This document shows positions 1 through 5,397 of a DNA stretch of 6,294 nucleotides, piece by piece. Both the position numbers and the translations under genes were made by a program. Each line of letters starts with the position of its first letter. Positions within the stretch are counted from its first letter, which is position 1. The DNA is from Candidatus Iainarchaeum sp. Its GTDB lineage: Archaea; Iainarchaeota; Iainarchaeia; JAADDC01. The DNA is taken from contig JAADDC010000017.1 of assembly GCA_013154145.1 (NCBI GenBank), positions 1 to 6,294 on the forward strand. Direction: 5' to 3'. Below the pieces are notes generated by a model. The model was given only the letters and a program-made list of their open reading frames with translations. It was not told the origin of the DNA and did not search any database.

Positions 1-1612
1 GGTACTCCTCATTGTACCTCCCGAGGTCCACCTCCTGAAGGCCCCCCAGCTCTCTCAGCTCTCCTGCCTCCTCCACCGGGGCCTTCTCCCACTCCGTGAG
101 CCATATCCTGTGGTACCTCTGCCCGATGCCGAGCTTCCTGAGCGCCCTTCCAACAGCAGTGTCCTCGAGAAAGCCGGGGAGCCTGCTCTCGACGTAGTGC
201 GTGAAGCCAAGGTCCCTGACCTTCACGAGATCGGTTCCAGGGTACCTGGCAAAGTTCCCCTCGAACTCTGCAGGTGTTATGACCTGCCTCTCCGTGCTGA
301 TTCCGAAGACGTTCTCTCCGGGAATGAACGTCCTCCCGGAGAGCATGCCCATCCTCGCCTGGTACTCTGGCAGGCTCAATCCCTCTGGAGGAAGGTACTC
401 CACGGTGTCTCTCGTGATGACAGCAACCTTCCGTGCTGGCCTGAGCCTGAACCTGATCCTGGGTATGAGGGATGTCTCCACATCCTCCCCTATTCCAACG
501 TACGAGAGGTAGGCGTTGGGAACACCCTCGTCAGTGGGAAGGCTCTGGTACCAGTGAAGGGCGTCAATATTCTTTCTCCAGCCCTTGGCCTCCTCTGGAA
601 AGGCCTTCAGCCTGACAACGTCCCCCACGCCTGCCCGGGAGAAGACGTCTGAGTCGGTCATGTGGATGAGCGTCTGCTCGGTTCCCGCAAACCTCGAGAT
701 GTAGTGCTCCACAGGCTTTGGCTCGTACGTGGCGGAGGGGACGAAGTTCACGCCTGTCTCCTCTGGCGGTGTGTAGTCGGGGCTGCGTGCCTCAATAGTG
801 GCCTTCACCTTCCTCAGCGGCCCTCCAATGACGTCGTCCGCAATGCCCCCAGCCACGTAGCCGGCAGCCACCTGCCCGGCCATCTCGTCCAGCTCCAGGG
901 GGTTGCCCCTGACGAACTCGGAGGCCGCATGCGGGACCTGCTTGATAAACGCCACTGGCCCAACCACCAGGTCGCGCACGCCCTTTGCAGGATTGGTCAC
1001 TATCTCCTTTGCAAGCATTGCTGTGCCAACGCCAAACTCGGCAGCTCCAAGCCCCACTGCCTTGGCAGACCACTCAAGCCCCTCTCCGAACCTCACCAGC
1101 GGGCTGGAGCTTCTCTCAATGCGCCCCAGGTCCTGCTCCAGCTCGAGCCTTTTGTCTGATAGAAACTCACTTGCCCTGTCCATTGCCGTTGGGCTCCCCT
1201 TGAGCCAGGTTCTGGCGCAATCAAAATGCGGTGCAGGTACTCTCATCTCTGCCGTTTGGTCTTCAACTGCTATTCTGTGCAGCTCCCCATCCAATTCAGG
1301 TGCATCTGGGTTGGGGTGCGTTATCACCGCGTAGTTGCTTCCTGGCGCCCGTCCTGTAACCGGCTCTGCTGGATGCACCGCTGGATGTGCACGGTTGCTT
1401 GGACGAGAGGGACGCGAGTAGCCACCTCCATGTGCTGTGTTGTACAGAGCCCCGTCCAGCTCAAGATCTGACGAGCCACTGCTCTGAGGCGAACTGTGGG
1501 GTGGACTGCCCGAGCCTGAGCCCGTAAGCTTGCTGACGATGGAGGAGCCCACGCCCTCAACTGTGCTCACGAAGCCTGAGAACGCGCTGGATATGGAGTC
1601 AAAGAGCCCCAT
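1..1612 (-). CDS. Large virion-associated or effector-like protein, C-terminus outside window
   Basis: This frame is open from ATG at 1612 to the left edge, giving 537 residues with no stop, so the 3' end is missing. I recognise no family with confidence. The start follows AGGTGA with 5 nt spacing and lies 5 nt after the previous stop, so it is the last visible gene of the leftward operon. Residues 1-30 resemble an amphipathic helix (MGLFDSISSAFSGF). Residues 31-90 are a Ser/Gly/Pro-rich low-complexity linker. Residues 180-265 are Gly/Ala-rich and weakly hydrophobic, with segments such as NPAKGVRDLVVGPVAF, similar in texture to the central regions of polymorphic-toxin or minor virion proteins. 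Residues 300-480 look like a compact globular domain (LIHMTDSDVF, ALHWYQSLP, NAYLSYVGIG, STERQVITPAEFEGNF). The last part resembles, weakly, the closing strand of ADP-ribosyltransferase folds. Role is inferred: a virion protein or a delivered effector. Confidence 0.85.
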   Translation of the reverse strand, partial: MGLFDSISSAFSGFVSTVEGVGSSIVSKLTGSGSGSPPHSSPQSSGSSDLELDGALYNTAHGGGYSRPSRPSNRAHPAVHPAEPVTGRAPGSNYAVITHPNPDAPELDGELHRIAVEDQTAEMRVPAPHFDCARTWLKGSPTAMDRASEFLSDKRLELEQDLGRIERSSSPLVRFGEGLEWSAKAVGLGAAEFGVGTAMLAKEIVTNPAKGVRDLVVGPVAFIKQVPHAASEFVRGNPLELDEMAGQVAAGYVAGGIADDVIGGPLRKVKATIEARSPDYTPPEETGVNFVPSATYEPKPVEHYISRFAGTEQTLIHMTDSDVFSRAGVGDVVRLKAFPEEAKGWRKNIDALHWYQSLPTDEGVPNAYLSYVGIGEDVETSLIPRIRFRLRPARKVAVITRDTVEYLPPEGLSLPEYQARMGMLSGRTFIPGENVFGISTERQVITPAEFEGNFARYPGTDLVKVRDLGFTHYVESRLPGFLEDTAVGRALRKLGIGQRYHRIWLTEWEKAPVEEAGELRELGGLQEVDLGRYNEEY

Positions 1613-1617
1613 GCCTG

Positions 1618-2025
1618 TCACCTGAGCCTGACAGGAGTTGAGTTCTCCACAGCCTTCGCCGCGTGCTGGATCGCGTGGACAGCTGCCCCTCCTGAGCTGT
1701 GGATTATCGAGAAGGCTATGGCTGCCACCAGGATCAGGATGGACATGACCGTTATCCACGGGAGCAGGTTGGTTATCGTGTTTCTGGCCCTCCTCCTCTC
1801 CCTGTTCTTCTCGATCTGTATCTCGGTGTCGAGCAGGTGCGGGTTGGTCTCCTCGCAGTAGTTCACGACAGCGTCTGGCCTGATGACGCAGTTCCTCACC
1901 AGGTCAAAGCCGAGCAGGGACCTCCTGAGACTCTCGTACTCCCTCCTGCTCATTGTGAGCACTGCCCTGTCGCCCTCGTAGACAGTAACAGCCCTCCCAT
2001 CGCTAACAACCCTCACGTCCTCCAT
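1618..2025 (-). CDS. C-terminally membrane-anchored small protein, unknown family
   Basis: A 135-aa protein. The ATG start at 2025 sits directly after a purine-rich GGAGGGAGGAGAGG ribosome site, and the gene overlaps the 3' end of the preceding gene by 23 nt, so translation is probably coupled. Residues 1-75 look soluble: a short beta-rich start (VRVVSDGRAVTVYEGDRAVL) and then charged helices. Residues 76-81 are a basic cluster (RERRRAR region), followed by one hydrophobic segment at about 87-109. A short small-residue tail of about 25 aa (GGAAVHAIQHAAKAVENS) follows. The basic cluster before the segment suggests the N-terminal domain stays in the cytoplasm or virion interior. No enzyme motif is visible. 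Position among membrane-protein genes suggests a virion membrane or assembly component; that is inference. Confidence 0.85.
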   Translation of the reverse strand: MEDVRVVSDGRAVTVYEGDRAVLTMSRREYESLRRSLLGFDLVRNCVIRPDAVVNYCEETNPHLLDTEIQIEKNRERRRARNTITNLLPWITVMSILILVAAIAFSIIHSSGGAAVHAIQHAAKAVENSTPVRLR

Positions 2026-2479
2026 CCTCTCCTCCCTCCTTTCTCTCGCTTCTCTCTCTGCTCTCCTCGCCCTCTCTCCTCTCCTCGCTCTCAGCCCTCT
2101 CAGCCCTCAGCACGGGAGCTGTGACAATCCTGTAGAGCCTGAGGAAGTCATCGTACGTCGGGATGCCGTCCATCTTCAGCTTCCTCAGCACCGGCAAAAC
2201 TCTAGGCCTCAGCGCCTTGGAGTACGGGCTGTAGACTATTATGCAGGGCTTCTTCCCGAAGAGAAGGACGTCCTCCTTCTCGAACTCGTACACTCCCCTG
2301 TCCCTGGTCTTGTACGCCATCCCGTCCAGCCTCGCCCTCACCGGCTCGAGCGTTCCATCGGTGTGGCACACCCAGACAAGCCTTTTGGACAGCGCAATTC
2401 TGAGGGCGTAGGGGCAGCCAAGCAGAACTATCGCAAGCAGCCCGGTGCTCGCCACCGCCCAGGCAAGAACGAGGTCCAC
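2003..2479 (-). CDS. N-terminally membrane-anchored protein with charged C-terminal tail
   Basis: A 158-aa protein starting at GTG 2479, which follows GGAGGG and sits in a TGATG junction with the upstream stop (2481-2483); an ATG in another frame at the same spot does not lead into this ORF. Residues 4-29 form a single hydrophobic anchor (LAWAVASTGLLAIVLLG). Residues 34-118 form a small globular domain containing FEKEDVLLFGKKPCIIVYSP and an ALRPRVLPVLRKL helix. Residues 124-158 are almost entirely E, R, S, G and K and are encoded by a polypurine tract that also supplies the ribosome site of the next gene. The tail is probably disordered. No family is recognised. Likely a membrane-associated virion or assembly protein, judged by context only. 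Confidence 0.85.
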   Translation of the reverse strand: MDLVLAWAVASTGLLAIVLLGCPYALRIALSKRLVWVCHTDGTLEPVRARLDGMAYKTRDRGVYEFEKEDVLLFGKKPCIIVYSPYSKALRPRVLPVLRKLKMDGIPTYDDFLRLYRIVTAPVLRAERAESEERREGEESRERSERKEGGEDGGREGC

Positions 2480-2480
2480 A

Positions 2481-2891
2481 TCAGTCCCTCCTGAACACTG
2501 AGAAAAGGCCTCCTGCCTTCCTCTGCTCGGAGTCGTACGTCACGTGCTTGTAGACCGTCGTGGTCCTGTCGATCAGGTACCCGTTTCTGGACAGGGTCAT
2601 GGCCGCAGTGGAGTACGCTCTTGCCCTCACGAAGTCCAGCCTGCCCCTCCTGCTGACCTCGTGCCTCCTGAGCCCCCTCCTCCTCTCTATCAGGAACAGC
2701 TCAAGGTCGTCCTTGAGGTCCTCCATGTCCTCCCTGCTCAGGTTGCTCAGGTGCATTATCTTCCCGAGGAACGGGTCGAAGGACTCCACAAGCCTCCTGT
2801 CAACGTCCAGGGGGAAGCCCAGAACCTTAACCAGGTCCACCCTGGCCACGTCGTAGAACTCCTCCTGCTCCTCCTCCTGCAGGGATACCAC
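2481..2891 (-). CDS. Soluble charged protein of the structural operon, unknown family
   Basis: The frame is open to a TTG at 2987 (168 aa), but I prefer GTG 2891 (136 aa). GTG 2891 has GGGAGGAG upstream at a normal distance, while the TTG lacks any ribosome site, lies inside the previous gene, and would add a low-complexity basic stretch of the kind expected from translating a purine tract. The protein begins MVSLQEEEQEE, has no membrane segment, and is rich in charged helices (SNLSREDMEDLKDDLELFLIERRR at about 49-72 of the short form). It ends with a conserved-looking beta-rich part (RNGYLIDRTTTVYKHVTY) and LFSVFRRD. The stop overlaps the junction with the next GTG start. No family recognised. 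It may be an internal virion or scaffolding protein; that is inference from position. Confidence 0.75.
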   Translation of the reverse strand: MVSLQEEEQEEFYDVARVDLVKVLGFPLDVDRRLVESFDPFLGKIMHLSNLSREDMEDLKDDLELFLIERRRGLRRHEVSRRGRLDFVRARAYSTAAMTLSRNGYLIDRTTTVYKHVTYDSEQRKAGGLFSVFRRD

Positions 2892-2955
2892 CTCCCTCTC
2901 CTCCCTTCTCTCTCCTTTCTCTCTCCTCCGTCTTCTCCGTCCTCTCTTCTGCTGC

Positions 2956-3306
2956 TCACACCCTCCTCCTTCCCTCGAGCCTTCCAACGACCGACACAGT
3001 CAGGTTGAGGAAGGACACAACTGCAAAGGCGAGCATGACGTAGGCCATCGCCGGGCTGCTGATCACAGCGGTGTAGGTCCCGTAGGTGTACGTGGCAAGA
3101 GTCACGTTGGCTGTCACGTTGACCGTTCTCACGCTGAGGGGCACGACCCTCACGAACTCAATGTAGAGGCTTGAGAGCGCTGAGGCTGAGAACAGCACGA
3201 AGCTCAGCAGGCTCAGAAGCGCTCTATCGCTTCCCTTTGCTGCCAGGCTGAGAACGAACGTGACGAGGCTCAAAATAAAGAGGAGGCAGTAGATCACAAT
3301 GTTCAT
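2956..3306 (-). CDS. Three-transmembrane small protein, candidate virion membrane protein
   Basis: A 116-aa protein from ATG 3306. A GTG at 3312 is also in frame, but GGGTGA lies between the two and fits the ATG better, though with a short spacer. Hydrophobic segments lie at about 2-22, 29-51 and 85-108. Between segments 2 and 3 is a Thr/Val/Tyr-rich beta-like stretch (VNVTANVTLATYTYGTYTA) with two N-x-T sequons, and a third sequon (NLT) sits in or near segment 3. The C-terminus is basic (GRLEGRRRV), consistent with a cytoplasmic or internal tail. The gene follows the 28-aa peptide with essentially no gap. Topology fits a minor envelope protein of a spindle- or droplet-shaped virus, but no homology can be shown here. 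Confidence 0.85.
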   Translation of the reverse strand: MNIVIYCLLFILSLVTFVLSLAAKGSDRALLSLLSFVLFSASALSSLYIEFVRVVPLSVRTVNVTANVTLATYTYGTYTAVISSPAMAYVMLAFAVVSFLNLTVSVVGRLEGRRRV

Positions 3307-3308
3307 GC

Positions 3309-3395
3309 TCACCCTATGTGTATGTGGATCTCGTGCTTCCTTCTGGACTCCTTCTTCCTGGTCCTTCTCTTCCTGCTCCTGCTGCTTTTGGCCAT
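3309..3395 (-). CDS. 28-aa polybasic peptide, candidate nucleic-acid-binding virion protein
   Basis: A very short gene. ATG 3395 lies 4 nt after AAGGTGA, a good Shine-Dalgarno sequence that contains the stop codon of the upstream gene, and TGA at 3309-3311 nearly touches the next start. The product (starting MAKSSRSRKRRTRKKE, ending in a His/Ile alternation, IHIHIG) has 12 Lys/Arg in 28 residues plus three His. Such composition suits binding and charge neutralisation of packaged DNA. In fuselloviruses a small, very basic DNA-binding protein, VP2, is encoded near the capsid gene, but VP2 is larger (about 74 aa in SSV1) and no alignment is claimed. The ribosome site and exact fit between neighbours support translation. 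The alternative is a chance ORF. Confidence 0.65.
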   Translation of the reverse strand: MAKSSRSRKRRTRKKESRRKHEIHIHIG

Positions 3396-3399
3396 GCTA

Positions 3400-3762
3400 T
3401 CACCTTGCAAGCAGAGCGACGAGACCGAGTATAGCCACTGCACCGAGGATCCACGGGTAGAGGCCCATGAGGTTCATGGATCCCCAAATGCTTCCGACGA
3501 TGTTTGTGTAGGCTGCAGTTGCGGCGGTGTTGTTGAGTGTGGCGATCTGGGAAGCGGTCTGCTTCTGGAAGTAGCCAACGAGCATAACTCCGACCATCAA
3601 AAGCAGTCCCGTTGCTATTATTCCTCCGACCACGTTGCTGACAGCCTTCACGTTCGCTGCAAAAGCCCTAACTCTGAGCGACCTGACTGCCTTTACTATT
3701 GCCCTGAACATCCTGCTTGGCATCCACTTCCTTGGCACAAAACAGACAGAGCCTTTTCCCAA
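3400..3762 (-). CDS. Candidate major capsid protein, two membrane segments (spindle/droplet virus VP1-like)
   Basis: First gene of the leftward operon. The frame is open to an ATG at 3843, but that start lies upstream of the probable transcription start. I choose TTG 3762, which has AGGAGGTG (3777-3770) at 7 nt spacing, giving 120 aa. Residues 1-40 are basic (RKWMPSRMFRAIVKAVRSLRVR). Residues 43-65 are a hydrophobic helix (SNVVGGIIATGLLLMVGVML), 66-99 a Ser/Thr/Ala/Asn-rich polar linker, and 100-119 a second helix ending at the C-terminus. A basic leader followed by two hydrophobic helices around a small-residue linker is the architecture of the SSV1 VP1-type capsid proteins of spindle-shaped viruses, whose leader is removed proteolytically. 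The stretch KAVSNVVGGIIATG also recalls euryarchaeal type IV pilin N-termini (AVSPVIG), but a second helix is unusual for pilins. Assignment is by topology, not by alignment. Confidence 0.7.
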   Translation of the reverse strand: MGKGSVCFVPRKWMPSRMFRAIVKAVRSLRVRAFAANVKAVSNVVGGIIATGLLLMVGVMLVGYFQKQTASQIATLNNTAATAAYTNIVGSIWGSMNLMGLYPWILGAVAILGLVALLAR

Positions 3763-3769
3763 CAGCTCC

Positions 3770-3777
3770 CACCTCCT
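3770..3777 (-). promoter_or_regulatory. Ribosome binding site deciding the TTG start of the capsid candidate
   Basis: On the minus strand this is AGGAGGTG, close to the full archaeal anti-Shine-Dalgarno complement, 7 nt before TTG 3762. No comparable site precedes the upstream in-frame ATG codons. Confidence 0.7.
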
Positions 3778-3802
3778 GACAAAGAGAGCTTGAACTGACA
3801 AA

Positions 3803-3810
3803 GTTATAAA
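3803..3810 (-). promoter_or_regulatory. TATA box of the leftward structural operon
   Basis: The minus strand reads TTTATAAC here. A start about 25 nt downstream (near 3781) would give a short leader holding the AGGAGGTG site before TTG 3762. The core TTATAA is self-complementary, so rightward use is also possible, but a second TATA-like box fits the rightward operon better. Confidence 0.55.
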
Positions 3811-3822
3811 TGCGGCAGGAAA

Positions 3823-3849
3823 CATATGTTGCATATAAGGCATATGTGT
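3823..3849. repeat. Three tandem 9-bp repeats, probable operator
   Basis: The units CATATGTTG, CATATAAGG and CATATGTGT follow each other with an exact 9-bp period; each begins CATAT, and the outer two contain the palindrome CATATG. They lie between the two divergent start codons. The middle unit contains the rightward TATA element and the array is just upstream of the leftward one. The phasing and position suggest cooperative binding by a small dimeric regulator, most simply the AbrB-like protein encoded next door. Confidence 0.6.
3833..3839 (+). promoter_or_regulatory. TATA box of the rightward regulatory operon
   Basis: ATATAAG sits about 40 nt before the preferred ATG 3879. A start 25 nt downstream (near 3860) gives a leader of under 20 nt that includes GGTGA (3869-3873), 5 nt from the ATG. 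Confidence 0.5.
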
Positions 3850-3878
3850 TACCTGTGCTTTGTAATCCGGTGATGGAA

Positions 3879-4043
3879 ATGAGGTTCATGGAGGAGCGGA
3901 GCGGCGTGTTCCTGAGAAAGGTGTACAGGAACAACACGAGCCTCGCGATAACCCTGCCGAAGGAGCTGGTGGAGTCTGAGTACTACCAGATCAGCAAGGA
4001 GGATGGAGCTATTGTGCTCAGGCCTGTAGGGGTGAGAAGGTGA
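3879..4043 (+). CDS. AbrB/SpoVT-MazE-like small DNA-binding regulator
   Basis: A 54-aa protein. The frame extends back to ATG 3810, but that part lies over the promoters; ATG 3879 has GGTGA 5 nt upstream (ATG 3873 and 3888 are alternatives). The core at about 13-50 reads LRKVYRNNTSLAITLPKELVES followed by DGAIVLRPV. This is the swapped-hairpin AbrB pattern: a basic first strand, a small-residue turn, I/L-T-L/I-P-K-E and a final strand around an acidic-Gly turn. Proteins of this fold form dimers through interleaved hairpins and bind AT-rich operators. It is the first gene of a three-gene operon, its stop overlapping the next GTG start (GTGA). Three phased repeats lie over its own promoter, so autoregulation is likely, and control of the divergent structural operon is possible. 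Confidence 0.8.
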   Translation: MRFMEERSGVFLRKVYRNNTSLAITLPKELVESEYYQISKEDGAIVLRPVGVRR

Positions 4044-4360
4044 GGGTTGAGGACGGCAGCAGCTTTGAGTTCGTTCTAAACGACCTCTTCGTTAAAATAA
4101 ACTTCGCGAAGGCCACAAAGGACCAGACCTCATTCTACGAGCTGATAGAGCTGCTCGACTGCTACCTCGAGCCCTACAAGGACGAGAGGTTCAGAGAGGA
4201 GGTGGAGAACGTAAAAATTTCTGTGAAGGGCCGAACGATGGCGGAGATAGAGTCAAGGAAGGAGGCGGAGAAGGCGAGGGCGATGGTGAGCCTGCTCAAG
4301 GCCCTCATGAGGCTGTGCTGGAGAAAGGGGCTGATTCCAAGGGGGAAGACCAGCCAATGA
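4040..4360 (+). CDS. Small charged helical protein, unknown function
   Basis: A 106-aa protein starting at GTG 4040 in a GTGA overlap with the AbrB-like gene, with GGGGTGAGAAG just upstream, and ending in an ATGA overlap with the ATPase gene. It has no membrane segment. Residues 1-60 alternate hydrophobic and charged positions (FEFVLNDLFVKINF, FYELIELLDCYLE). Residues 68-85 form a strongly charged helix (TMAEIESRKEAEKARAMV), and the C-terminus is basic (RLCWRKGLIPRGKTSQ). No family is recognised. Its location between a regulator and an ATPase suggests an accessory or partner protein for one of them; this is inferred from operon structure only. Confidence 0.8.
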   Translation: MRVEDGSSFEFVLNDLFVKINFAKATKDQTSFYELIELLDCYLEPYKDERFREEVENVKISVKGRTMAEIESRKEAEKARAMVSLLKALMRLCWRKGLIPRGKTSQ

Positions 4361-5193
4361 AGGAGCCAAACTTCTTCGAGAGGCAGATTGCCGGGTTCAT
4401 AAGGAAGAGGCTGCGCAGCAACAAGAACTTCCTGTGCTTCGTGGTGGGAGAGACGGGGAGCGGGAAGAGCAGCGCTGCGATAAGGCTCGCCTCAATAGTG
4501 GACGAGAGCTTCGACGTGGACAAGGTGGTCTTCAAGCCGCTCGACTTCCTCGAGCTCGTGAACAGGGTGGAGAGGTACTCCGCGATAGTGTTCGACGAGG
4601 CGGGAGTTGGGATTCCGGCAAGAGAGTGGCAGAGCATACAGAACAAGATCCTGGGGTACGTGGGGCAGCTGTTCAGGCACAGGAACCTCGCAGTCTTCTT
4701 CACAGTGCCGAGCCTGGACTTTGTTGACAAGCAGATAAGGAGCCTGACTCACGCGATAATCCACATAAGAGGGTGGAACGACAGGGAGCAGACATACGGG
4801 AAGTTCCTGAGGTACAAGCACAACCCCGTGTTCCCACACCTCAGCCAGCTCACGTACCTCTCGACGCCCACGGGAGACCTCGATCCGGTGTACTTCGAGA
4901 TGCCCTCCTCCCTCCTGTGGAGCAAGTACCTCAGGAAGAAGGACGAGTTCGCGGGGGAGTTCTACAGGGAGGCGTACGAGAACGTTAAGACTGGGAGCGT
5001 GAGGGCGGGAGTGGTTGACGGGAGAACTGTCAGGATGCTGAGGAACGTGCACTCCGCATTCGTCACGCTCGTCAGCAGGCTGGCGGAGGAGGGGTACAGC
5101 AAGAGCGACATCGCGAGGATGTGCGGATGCAGCCTGCCAACTCTCACGAACTGGCTGAGGGCTGAGGAGAGGCTGAAGGCAATTGAAAACTAA
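4357..5193 (+). CDS. P-loop ATPase with C-terminal helix-turn-helix (viral packaging/morphogenesis-type)
   Basis: A 278-aa protein from ATG 4357, chosen for its ATGA overlap with the preceding stop; a GTG at 4315 is in frame but lacks a clear ribosome site. Walker A is GETGSGKS at residues 31-38, preceded by the strand FLCFVV. Walker B is AIVFDEAG at about 76-83. A later strand, LAVFFTVPSLDFVDKQIRSL (about 111-130), carries a candidate sensor residue and is followed by a basic patch. This order fits the ASCE class of P-loop ATPases, resembling Zot-like or HerA/FtsK-like proteins of archaeal viruses and plasmids. Residues 246-268 (YSKSDIARMCGCSLPTLTNW) form a typical helix-turn-helix, so the protein probably binds DNA directly. 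Likely roles are genome packaging, DNA translocation or replication initiation; the sequence does not decide among them. Confidence 0.85.
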   Translation: MKEPNFFERQIAGFIRKRLRSNKNFLCFVVGETGSGKSSAAIRLASIVDESFDVDKVVFKPLDFLELVNRVERYSAIVFDEAGVGIPAREWQSIQNKILGYVGQLFRHRNLAVFFTVPSLDFVDKQIRSLTHAIIHIRGWNDREQTYGKFLRYKHNPVFPHLSQLTYLSTPTGDLDPVYFEMPSSLLWSKYLRKKDEFAGEFYREAYENVKTGSVRAGVVDGRTVRMLRNVHSAFVTLVSRLAEEGYSKSDIARMCGCSLPTLTNWLRAEERLKAIEN

Positions 5194-5262
5194 AACTAAA
5201 AGTTGTTTGAGTGACAAAACATAGTGCCCTCAGCGAAGCTGCAGGGAAATTATTTTCAGCAA

Positions 5263-5270
5263 TTATAAAA
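5263..5270 (+). promoter_or_regulatory. TATA box in the intergenic region, possible ncRNA promoter
   Basis: TTATAAAA, embedded in a short AT-rich stretch within GC-rich sequence. No convincing coding region begins 25-60 nt downstream; a series of stem-loops does. Transcription would start near 5290. Confidence 0.4.
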
Positions 5271-5359
5271 GCTCGTCATGGAAAGTGGCAGGGGACAGGA
5301 GGAGGGACACCTGTCTTTCTCTCATCCAGAAAAGGGAGGAGAGAGCCCCGCTCAGGTCG

Positions 5360-5384
5360 GGCATGGGATTGGCAGTCCCATGCC
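5360..5384. repeat. Perfect 9-bp inverted repeat (hairpin)
   Basis: Arms GGCATGGGA and TCCCATGCC around a 7-nt loop TTGGCAG, lying between the convergent ATPase and integrase genes. On the integrase strand, a run of five T residues (complement of 5391-5395) precedes it, so it may help end integrase transcription. Confidence 0.6.
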
Positions 5385-5397
5385 ACCCGTAAAAATT

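Noticed and set aside
110..1159. Long rightward ORFs opposite the large leftward gene
   Set aside because: The leftward frame is open for 537 codons with a good start and operon spacing; the rightward frames give Pro/Arg/Cys-rich products without ribosome sites.
1699..2124. Rightward 141-aa ORF
   Set aside because: It is a shadow of the two overlapping leftward membrane-protein genes; its Ser/Pro-rich end is the complement of the polypurine tract.
2544..3008. Rightward 154-aa ORF with a Leu/Pro/Ser-rich end
   Set aside because: Antisense to the leftward 136-aa and 3-TM genes; its low-complexity part is the reverse of the purine tract.
3316..3798. Rightward 160-aa ORF with a hydrophobic Leu-rich start
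   Set aside because: The leucine run is the complement of the polybasic peptide gene; no promoter or ribosome site precedes it.
3763..3843. Upstream extension of the capsid candidate to ATG 3843
   Set aside because: It would cover the TATA box and the phased repeats and has no ribosome site, whereas TTG 3762 has AGGAGGTG at ideal spacing.
3810..3878. Upstream extension of the AbrB-like gene to ATG 3810
   Set aside because: It lies upstream of the expected transcription start and overlaps the operator; the AbrB-like domain begins after residue 30 of that version.
4492..5217. Leftward 241-aa ORF opposite the ATPase gene
   Set aside because: The ATPase has clear Walker motifs in the opposite strand; this one is rich in Pro/Arg/His/Val without recognisable domains.
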